Assembly (NCBI GenBank): GCA_000753945.1
Contig: JQOA01000031.1
Coordinates: forward strand, 1 to 5,470
DNA length: 5,470 bases
Origin: Smithella sp. D17
GTDB taxonomy: Bacteria > Desulfobacterota > Syntrophia > Syntrophales > Smithellaceae
Direction of reading: 5' to 3'
In this document: positions 1 to 3,813 of the stretch, in pieces
Numbering within the stretch: position 1 is the first letter of the stretch
Layout: every line of letters begins with the position of its first letter
The notes under the pieces: model-generated
The model's input: the letters and a program-made list of their open reading frames with translations, nothing else
The model's database searches: none
Told to the model about the DNA's origin: nothing
Program-made: the position numbers and the translations under genes

Positions 1-158
1 CCAGGAGCCTTTTTTGTTATTGGGCTTCCCGGGAACTGGGCATTGCGCATACCGAATTAGCGAGGCGTCTGGAAATCAGCTTGCCGGCAATAAGCTATGC
101 GGTAGAGCGAGGAGAACGAATTGCGAAAGAGAAGCCATATCGGCTCTTTGATGAGTAA
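1..158 (+). CDS. REP-associated Y1 transposase (RAYT), C-terminal fragment
   Basis: An open frame enters from the left edge (first full codon at base 3) and ends at TAA 156-158, giving 51 residues of a C-terminus. It reads RSLFCYWASRELGIAHTELA, then ARRLEISLPAISYAVERGER and a short basic tail ending LFDE. This resembles the C-terminal helix-turn-helix tail of long TnpA_REP/RAYT transposases of the IS200-like Y1 HUH superfamily, single-strand DNA nucleases that act on REP palindromes. The catalytic HUH and Tyr residues would lie upstream, outside the window. It is on the opposite strand to the cassettes, beyond the array's distal end, and is probably not a cassette. I see no frameshift in the visible part. 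Recognition is from family memory of this tail only, so an unrelated HTH protein is possible. Confidence 0.7.
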   Translation, partial: RSLFCYWASRELGIAHTELARRLEISLPAISYAVERGERIAKEKPYRLFDE

Positions 159-171
159 CTTAATTTCTTAA

Positions 172-215
172 GGGCGTCCCATACGCCCGCCATACGCCCG
201 CCCATACGCCCGCCC
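172..215. repeat. Hairpin plus three tandem ATACGCCCGCC units
   Basis: GGGCGT at 172-177 pairs with ACGCCC at 183-188 around CCCAT. From 181 an 11-12 bp unit ATACGCCCGCC(C) repeats three times (181-191, 192-203, 204-215). The last unit runs into the left arm of ORF-less cassette E, where a recombination core ending in AAC would be expected. It could be slippage at a decayed core or a REP-like palindrome belonging to the neighbouring transposase. Confidence 0.6.
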
Positions 216-343
216 GAGTTGAGCAGTGCCCCGGAGGGGCATCTGTTCGAACTCCTGGTTCTCCCCGTAGCGGAGCGGAGGGAGAATCAGGAGTGAGCTG
301 CGCAACTCGCGCGTTCCCCCCGAAGCGCGCAGCGCTTCGGGAA
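205..343 (-). mobile_element. ORF-less integron cassette E (attC-like, distal end decayed)
   Basis: On the minus strand it begins G/TTCCCG at the core 338-344. The first part is a palindrome at 313-344 (GTTCCC...GGGAAC, with AGCGCGCAGCGCT at its centre). An attC-like fold follows. The closing stem is CGAGTTGAGCAG at 215-226 against CTGCGCAACTCG at 298-309, with one mismatch. Immediately inside is a hairpin at 227-241 (TGCCCC/GGGGCA around GGA), then a 14-bp stem at 252-265/280-293 with one mismatch. The outer right core is GTTCCCC at 313-319. The matching left core is not recognisable; tandem ATACGCCCGCC units sit there. I see no credible gene inside. The left boundary is approximate. Confidence 0.55.
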
Positions 344-393
344 CGAAAAAATCACCCGGAGCGTAGCGATCGGGTGGATTGATCTTGTTGGAA
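338..393 (-). other. attC of the DUF1737-hicBA cassette, also terminator-like
   Basis: Outer cores are CGGGAAC (338-344) and GTTGGAA (387-393), flanking a stem CACCCG/CGGGTG with an extra unpaired base, as expected of a folded attC bottom strand. The minus-strand R'' TTCCAAC is exactly complementary to the core rebuilt from G plus the cassette start TTGGAA at 1110-1115. This links it to the cassette 344-1115. Read as minus-strand RNA, the stem is followed by ATTTTTT, so it may also act as an intrinsic terminator just after hicA, whose stop codon abuts it. Confidence 0.7.
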
Positions 394-615
394 TTAAGAT
401 TCAAATTCATTTTTTGAAACACCAGATTGACGAATGATGGATTGTAGTGTCCCGATTCGGAGTTCAGAATGATTAGGAACTGGTACGGTGATCGTTGTGC
501 CAGGAAGATGTTTTTGCATGACAATGTGGCTGCCCCGTTGGCGCACTTCTACAAATCCATGCTGGGAAAGGATGCTGCATACTTGCTTTCCAGAAAGAAC
601 GCGAAGTTTACCCAA
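394..615 (-). CDS. hicA: HicA family mRNA interferase toxin
   Basis: HicA toxins are small double-stranded-RNA-binding-fold ribonucleases that cleave mRNA until neutralised by HicB. The 73-residue product has the family pattern: LRVLSGKQVCSILSQHGF, then RQRGSHIVMQK with the conserved Gly-Ser-His (catalytic His about residue 30), a TTITVPVPNHSELRIGTL stretch, and a C-terminal IIRQSGVSKNEF. No ATG is available. A TTG at 621 lies directly against GGAGG (622-626) with no spacing, whereas the in-frame TTG at 615 has 6-nt spacing, so 615 is preferred; an annotation from 621 adds MP-type residues only. It overlaps the end of hicB by 8 nt, implying translational coupling. The stop lies just before its cassette's attC. 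Toxin-antitoxin pairs are frequent in integron arrays and are thought to limit cassette loss. Confidence 0.9.
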   Translation of the reverse strand: MGKLRVLSGKQVCSILSQHGFVEVRQRGSHIVMQKHLPGTTITVPVPNHSELRIGTLQSIIRQSGVSKNEFES

Positions 616-829
616 CGGCAACCTCCACCTGTGTTACATATACTTCGGCATGTAATCTTGTTTTAATTTCCGCCGGTGAGGCTGCTTCAAAAAAAAGCTC
701 TAGAGCTTCCCGAAGATTTACACGGGCTTCCTCGATAGTATTGCCTTGACTGGCAATATCGAGTTCCGGACAAAGCGAAACATAACCGTTACCTTCGCGC
801 TCTATAATCGCGGTGAGTTGTTTTTGCAT
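608..829 (-). CDS. hicB: HicB family antitoxin, short form
   Basis: This 73-residue protein has the HicB/UPF0150 partial RNase H-like fold: an N-terminal strand pair (LTAIIEREGNGYVSLCPELD), the SQGNTIEEARVNLREALELF helix and an acidic tail. It should bind and block HicA. It is the short form, with no C-terminal helix-turn-helix or ribbon-helix-helix, so it may lack its own DNA-binding autoregulation. It starts at ATG 829-827, preceded by GGGGAAATAAA (SD-like GGGGA). It lies upstream of hicA, the hicBA order, with overlapping ends, and 23 bp downstream of the DUF1737-like gene with no recombination site between, so all three probably share one transcript. Confidence 0.9.
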   Translation of the reverse strand: MQKQLTAIIEREGNGYVSLCPELDIASQGNTIEEARVNLREALELFFEAASPAEIKTRLHAEVYVTQVEVAVG

Positions 830-852
830 TTTATTTCCCCATAATTAAGATT

Positions 853-1086
853 TCATTCATTTGTCTCACGCACAATGGCCTGGGTTGCACGTGTAAACCA
901 TGTGTCTTTTGTTGAACCGGTGGTTTTAGGTCCCACTACTGATGATACTGATACTCCACCGACCGGCCTCCAACCTTCATTTAGATACACACTTACCATA
1001 TTTTCAAGTTTCTCAAAAGCATTGTTATTTTGGTTATTTTCTTCACCAATAGCCGTGATGATCTTGTAATTCAGCTTGGATGACAT
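853..1086 (-). CDS. DUF1737-like small protein
   Basis: The 77-residue soluble protein contains the pattern of DUF1737 proteins: a leading strand (YKIITAI), a helix KLENMVSVYLNEGWRPVGGV (residues about 26-45), a loop rich in Gly/Ser/Thr, and a terminal WFTRATQAIVRE segment. The function of this family is unknown; its members are common as small stand-alone and cassette-borne genes. The start ATG at 1086-1084 is supported by GAGG at 1094-1097, 7 nt upstream. The leader is only about 29 nt from the recombination core at 1110-1116. It is the first gene of a three-gene cassette with hicB and hicA behind it. Asn-rich residues 17-22 may be a flexible linker. There is no signal peptide or membrane segment. 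Confidence 0.75.
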   Translation of the reverse strand: MSSKLNYKIITAIGEENNQNNNAFEKLENMVSVYLNEGWRPVGGVSVSSVVGPKTTGSTKDTWFTRATQAIVRETNE

Positions 1087-1115
1087 ATCATTTCCTCACT
1101 TATATTTTATTCCAA

Positions 1116-1334
1116 CGACGGAGCTAAGCGTTGGCACGGGTTGCGGGGGACGCGAAGCGTCACATGCAATCCGTGCCAACGCTTGAGCGACAGGTTGCGC
1201 CGCGCGAATCAGCAAGCAGGCAACTATTAGGCGTGAGCCCGGAACTTCCACAATTCAACTTACATCATCCGCAACCTGTTGGTCAAGCGTTAGCTTAGCT
1301 CCGTCGTTGCCGTCGCGCGCAGCGCGGCGGCAAC
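1116..1334 (-). mobile_element. ORF-less integron cassette A (219-bp repeat, copy 1)
   Basis: The first of three 219-bp copies; it differs from the others only at 1170 (T instead of C). The minus-strand cassette starts G/TTGCCG and consists of a 29-bp palindrome (1306-1334) followed by a long attC. Outer cores are TTCCAAC at 1110-1116 and GTTGCCG at 1306-1312, making an attC of about 203 bp. The closing stem GACGGAGCTAAGC at 1117-1129 pairs perfectly with 1293-1305. A side hairpin spans 1130-1180 (15-bp stem capped by GACGC/GCGTC). A second stem, GCTTGAGCGACAGGTTGC at 1181-1198, pairs with 1271-1288 except for a 3-nt central mismatch. The loop is 72 nt. No credible ORF. Confidence 0.8.
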
Positions 1335-1462
1335 GCCCGGCTGAGCCGAGCCTGTTACAGGCTTCTGCTCCAGCCGATTGTTCCCGAGCGCGAGTCAGCG
1401 CGCGAGGGAATAATCGCGCTCGGCTCAGCCGGGCGTTCCCGAAGCGCGCAGCGCTTCGGGAA
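1334..1462 (-). mobile_element. ORF-less integron cassette D
   Basis: This unit is flanked by cores CGGCAAC (1328-1334) and the start G/TTCCCG (1463-1457). It opens with a 29-bp palindrome at 1435-1463 whose right half supplies the start and whose left half supplies R'' (CGGGAAC, complementary to GTTCCCG). The attC of 1328-1441 has a perfect 17-bp closing stem, GCCCGGCTGAGCCGAGC at 1335-1351 against 1418-1434. Inside are CCTGTTACAGG (1351-1361) and a hairpin TTCCC/GGGAA at 1381-1410. Its sequence is unlike A-C, but the plan is the same. No ORF. Confidence 0.7.
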
Positions 1463-1515
1463 CCCTCGGCATAAGGCGCGGCGGCTTTTTGCCGTCGCTC
1501 TTAATGCCGTTGATA
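1457..1515 (-). other. attC of the DUF2269-like cassette
   Basis: A short classical attC of 59 bp. Cores are CGGGAAC (1457-1463) and GTTGATA (1509-1515). The arms GGCATAAGGCGCGGCGGC and GCCGTCGCTCTTAATGCC pair imperfectly, with extra unpaired bases, around a TTTTT loop. Its cassette occupies 1463-2056, and the gene's TAA lies 4 bp beyond the core. Confidence 0.75.
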
Positions 1516-1519
1516 TGAT

Positions 1520-2029
1520 TTACTTTTTGGCTTTCCGTGATTTCCAAGGTTTAAAAATAGAAATAAATATTGTGATCATCAGCACCAAGACCTGTATAGT
1601 ACCAAAAATCAAGTTCATATTTTCATTGTATAGATATTCCGAGTTACTCAATGATGACATGCCAAACTTTCCAGAAATTTCCATCATTGTTGTTTCCCAG
1701 GGACCAAGAAAAAAGGTACCAAATAAAATTGCAACAATAGTGACAATCCACTTGAATATCATCCAGGTATGTTTGAAAAATCCCCAATTGCTGAATGAGG
1801 AGTAAATTAATCCTGTAATTAGGCAGCCGAATGCACCTGGAATTACAACAACTACCATATCAACATGATGAATACTTTTGTTTATTCCATATAGAACATT
1901 TCCATCTGCCACCCCATTTTTTAAAAAATAGAGCAATATTAAAGAAACAGCCCCACCTATCCAGCAAGAAACTGCAATCAAATGAAATCCTTTGAGCCAT
2001 TTAAGACCTTTAGCTTTTAATTTTGGCAT
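1520..2029 (-). CDS. DUF2269-like four-helix integral membrane protein
   Basis: The 169-residue protein has four predicted membrane helices at about 11-36, 55-79, 87-110 and 138-159, a positively charged N-terminus and a Lys/Arg-rich C-terminus. Helix 1 contains GFHLIAVSCWIGG and the region before helix 2 has HHVDMVVVVIPGAFGCLITG; the His and Trp-Ile-Gly-Gly pattern matches DUF2269-type inner-membrane proteins of unknown function. The NWGFFKHTWMIFKW and GPW segments around helix 3 fit that family too. ATG 2029-2027 with GGGG 6-7 nt upstream is chosen over earlier starts that would read back into repeat B. The gene is clearly AT-rich beside its GC-rich flanks, a sign of separate origin. The leader contains a defective recombination core at the 2056/2057 junction. 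Confidence 0.75.
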   Translation of the reverse strand: MPKLKAKGLKWLKGFHLIAVSCWIGGAVSLILLYFLKNGVADGNVLYGINKSIHHVDMVVVVIPGAFGCLITGLIYSSFSNWGFFKHTWMIFKWIVTIVAILFGTFFLGPWETTMMEISGKFGMSSLSNSEYLYNENMNLIFGTIQVLVLMITIFISIFKPWKSRKAKK

Positions 2030-2056
2030 ATTGTCCCCAAATATATTTAGATATAT

Positions 2057-2275
2057 CGACGGAGCTAAGCGTTGGCACGGGTTGCGGGGGACGCGAAGCG
2101 TCACATGCAACCCGTGCCAACGCTTGAGCGACAGGTTGCGCCGCGCGAATCAGCAAGCAGGCAACTATTAGGCGTGAGCCCGGAACTTCCACAATTCAAC
2201 TTACATCATCCGCAACCTGTTGGTCAAGCGTTAGCTTAGCTCCGTCGTTGCCGTCGCGCGCAGCGCGGCGGCAAC
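2057..2275 (-). mobile_element. ORF-less integron cassette B (219-bp repeat, copy 2)
   Basis: Identical by eye to copy C, and one base different from copy A. The stem positions match copy A: closing stem 2058-2070/2234-2246, side hairpin 2071-2121, second stem 2122-2139/2212-2229, start palindrome 2247-2275. The right core CGGCAAC (2269-2275) is shared with the preceding attC. The left end is abnormal: instead of AAC it reads ATATATCGACGG, so its R' core lacks GTT on the minus strand and should be inactive. Confidence 0.8.
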
Positions 2276-2349
2276 GTTCGCCATAACCGGCGTGCAAAAG
2301 CAGAGCGAAGCGGCGCTTTTGCACGCCCGAGTTGATGGCGTTGTTAGGC
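2269..2349 (-). other. attC of the small membrane protein cassette
   Basis: An 81-bp attC with cores CGGCAAC (2269-2275) and GTTAGGC (2343-2349). Arms GGCGTGCAAAAGC and GCTTTTGCACGCC form a strong stem around AGAGCGAAGCGGC, with outer pairing CGCCAT/ATGGCG. The R'' GCCTAAC matches the cassette start TTAGGC at 2733-2738. Confidence 0.85.
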
Positions 2350-2365
2350 GCTACCGGTGATATGT

Positions 2366-2707
2366 TCACTGTGAACTTGAAGCTGGGGAAGGGGCAAACA
2401 ACCCCACGAGGGCGCCGACTGCGGCTGACCCGAGCGACACGAGCACCTCGGGCGCATCTATTCCAAAGGCAGCCAGTCCAAGGGAGCCGGTTGCTGCAAG
2501 GATGGCCAGTGCGCCAAGTACACCGACGGCCACCCTGTAGAGTACCGGATCATTAGTCTTTTCGTATTTTACAGCGACTTGCCGAGTAACTTCATTTATA
2601 ACACCCATAGGGTCGGGATCGCTTCTTAGCCTATCGCGTAGCGCACTATCGTTCTCGAAGACTTTGGCGACTTCGAGTGCAGAGCTGAATGGATTTTTCG
2701 TCGGCAT
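2366..2707 (-). CDS. Small two-helix membrane protein, unknown function
   Basis: I do not recognise a family. The 113-residue product has a hydrophilic N-terminal half (1-52) rich in charged helix-forming residues (ALEVAKVFENDSALRDRLRS, then VINEVTRQVAVKYEK). Two Ala/Gly/Leu-rich membrane segments follow at about 54-80 and 88-105, then a short Ser/Pro tail. It looks like an inner-membrane hairpin with a cytoplasmic head. ATG 2707-2705 has GGGAG 7 nt upstream and a 25-nt leader after the recombination core, normal for a cassette gene. The stop lies 16 bp from its attC core. It is the second coding cassette from attI and has no visible promoter of its own. Confidence 0.7.
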   Translation of the reverse strand: MPTKNPFSSALEVAKVFENDSALRDRLRSDPDPMGVINEVTRQVAVKYEKTNDPVLYRVAVGVLGALAILAATGSLGLAAFGIDAPEVLVSLGSAAVGALVGLFAPSPASSSQ

Positions 2708-2732
2708 GATTCTTCTCCCAAAGTTAAAAAGG

Positions 2733-2796
2733 GCCTAACGTTCAAATTGAGGGGCGCGACGCTTTTGGCGCGTCCCGCTCGAATGCAGTGTTAGGC
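2733..2796 (-). other. attC of the hydrolase cassette
   Basis: A textbook 64-bp attC: cores GCCTAAC (2733-2739) and GTTAGGC (2790-2796) are perfect complements and fit the RYYYAAC/GTTRRRY consensus. Inner arms (TTGAGGGGCGCGACGC and GGCGCGTCCCGCTCGAA) pair imperfectly around TTTT. The hydrolase stop codon TAA lies within the right-hand core. Confidence 0.93.
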
Positions 2797-3408
2797 AGAT
2801 GCTTTCTCTCCCTCGATATGGCTGACGAACTTGTCAACTGTAATTCGCCCGCCGTAATGGTGAATGACGTCTTCCAAGACATGTTTTCTTTGATCTGGCG
2901 TAAAAGCCGCACAAGCATCTTCCAGGACGACTACGTTGTAGCCTAGATCGTGGCCGTGACGCAGGGTCGATTCAACACATACATGTAGGGCAAAGCCAGC
3001 TAAGTAGACGGTGTCAATGCGCTGATTTCGGAGATAAGCGTCAAGGTTCGATCCGGCGAAACCACTCCCGCCTATCCGACCCTGAACCACAAATTCATTG
3101 TTTTTGGGAATAAATGGTTCGACAAATTGGCTCCCTTTGCCATCGGCTGGAAATGTTCCTACGCGCGGAATCACCGCCCGTAACCCATAAAGCCCTTGCC
3201 CCAGTTCTGGGTAGCCTTTTTGAAATCTAAGTCCGCAATGCACTACTGGCATCCCATGCTGACGTGCGACCCCCAAAGCATGTATTGCCCCCTCAATCGC
3301 AGATTCGAATTGCTCTCTGTCTTGCATAAGGTGACGGATCTTTCCGTCCTCACCTAGCCATTCCCTCTGAAACTCAATAAGAATTAACGCACTGCTTCTG
3401 ACTGCCAT
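2791..3408 (-). CDS. Isochorismatase-like cysteine hydrolase
   Basis: The 205-residue length is normal for single-domain cysteine hydrolases of the isochorismatase superfamily, cytosolic amidases and esterases using an Asp-Lys-Cys triad. Visible landmarks are strand 1, SSALILIEFQREWL; the Lys-loop region, FVVQGRIGGSGFAGSNLDAY; and the nucleophile motif, AGFALHVCVESTLRHGHDLG, with Cys144, followed by VVVLEDACAAF. Two triad positions are altered: the strand-1 acid is Glu12 rather than Asp, and the usual Lys appears to be Arg111. The substrate cannot be told. ATG 3408-3406 has a strong GAGGAG 7 nt upstream and lies 30 nt inside the cassette 2739-3439. The stop codon sits in the attC core. It is the first coding cassette from attI, behind structured unit C. 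Confidence 0.85.
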   Translation of the reverse strand: MAVRSSALILIEFQREWLGEDGKIRHLMQDREQFESAIEGAIHALGVARQHGMPVVHCGLRFQKGYPELGQGLYGLRAVIPRVGTFPADGKGSQFVEPFIPKNNEFVVQGRIGGSGFAGSNLDAYLRNQRIDTVYLAGFALHVCVESTLRHGHDLGYNVVVLEDACAAFTPDQRKHVLEDVIHHYGGRITVDKFVSHIEGEKASA

Positions 3409-3439
3409 AGCTTGCTCCTCTGAGTTTGTTGTCGCCTAA

Positions 3440-3658
3440 CGACGGAGCTAAGCGTTGGCACGGGTTGCGGGGGACGCGAAGCGTCACATGCAACCCGTGC
3501 CAACGCTTGAGCGACAGGTTGCGCCGCGCGAATCAGCAAGCAGGCAACTATTAGGCGTGAGCCCGGAACTTCCACAATTCAACTTACATCATCCGCAACC
3601 TGTTGGTCAAGCGTTAGCTTAGCTCCGTCGTTGCCGTCGCGCGCAGCGCGGCGGCAAC
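3440..3658 (-). mobile_element. ORF-less integron cassette C (219-bp repeat, copy 3, at attI)
   Basis: Same sequence as copy B. Its right end CGGCAAC (3652-3658) joins attI, and its left end GCCTAAC (3434-3440) joins the hydrolase cassette, so both cores look intact. Stems by position: 3441-3453/3617-3629 closing, 3454-3504 side hairpin, 3505-3522/3595-3612 second stem, start palindrome 3630-3658. It occupies the attI-proximal slot, normally the latest insertion, and lies between intI and the first gene. Confidence 0.82.
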
Positions 3659-3720
3659 TATTAATATACCTGCCGAGGATTTTCCGAAATTTGTTGCAAT
3701 CCTACTTCACTTAAGGCAAA
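3652..3720 (-). other. Putative attI site
   Basis: This lies between the array and intI, where attI must be. On the minus strand the crossover is inferred at TTAATAG/TTGCCG (the G being the complement of C3658). A second core-like GTTGCAA at 3693-3699 may be an accessory integrase-binding site. The placement is by position and core only; attI sequences are poorly conserved. Confidence 0.6.
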
Positions 3721-3749
3721 ATGAAAAGAAAAAACGTTATTAAATCAGA

Positions 3750-3755
3750 TATAAT
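3750..3755 (+). promoter_or_regulatory. Possible -10 box of the intI promoter
   Basis: A perfect TATAAT lies 59 bp before the chosen intI start, with transcription expected near 3762. No good -35 hexamer lies 15-18 bp upstream; the stretch is A-rich. I see no LexA box of the CTGT-N8-ACAG type. Confidence 0.35.
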
Positions 3756-3766
3756 AAATTTGGGCG

Positions 3767-3802
3767 CCGGGCATTTGCTGTTTATTATTGTGATATGCCC
3801 GG
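3767..3802 (+). promoter_or_regulatory. Inverted repeat in the intI leader
   Basis: CCGGGCAT (3767-3774) and ATGCCCGG (3795-3802) are perfect 8-bp arms around 20 nt. The right arm abuts GGTGGG (3802-3807), the likely ribosome-binding site of the ATG at 3814. It could be an operator or a hairpin limiting ribosome access. Confidence 0.5.
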
Positions 3803-3813
3803 GTGGGTATATT

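Larger units (their letters stand above)
205..3658 (-). other. Integron cassette array
   Basis: Nine units read on the minus strand away from attI: C, hydrolase, small membrane protein, B, DUF2269-like, D, A, DUF1737-hicBA, E. All genes face the same way, leaders are short, and stops lie close to attC cores. Complementarity between R'' and the cassette start defines each unit. attC sites differ in sequence and length (56 to about 203 bp), more like an assembled mixture of cassettes than a uniform VCR-type array. Confidence 0.85.

Noticed and set aside
168..524. Minus-strand 118-residue frame across the hicA end and unit E
   Set aside because: It overlaps hicA in another frame and runs through stem arms and tandem repeats; composition is repeat-driven.
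1099..1127. Promoter formed by TTAGCT in the repeat end plus TATAAG (17-bp spacing) before the DUF1737-like gene, with a similar TTAGCT/TATATT pair before the DUF2269-like gene
   Set aside because: The predicted starts fall inside or after the Shine-Dalgarno sequences and would leave leaders too short; the -35 matches only three of six consensus bases.
1116..1334. The 219-bp repeat as an ordinary insertion-sequence-derived MITE
   Set aside because: It has 14-bp terminal inverted repeats on only part of its length, no target duplication, and every copy starts exactly at a recombination core; a cassette explains this better, though MITE origin is not excluded.
2010..2192. Minus-strand frame beginning MEVPGSRLIVACLL, also found at 3384-3575
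   Set aside because: It starts at a GTG inside the 219-bp repeat without a ribosome-binding site, and its sequence is fixed by the stem arms; the recurrence only reflects the DNA repeat.
3663..3691. Cassette promoter Pc on the minus strand with -10 TATATT (3663-3668)
   Set aside because: No acceptable -35 lies at 15-18 bp; a Pc must exist somewhere near intI if the array is expressed, but the sequence does not single one out.
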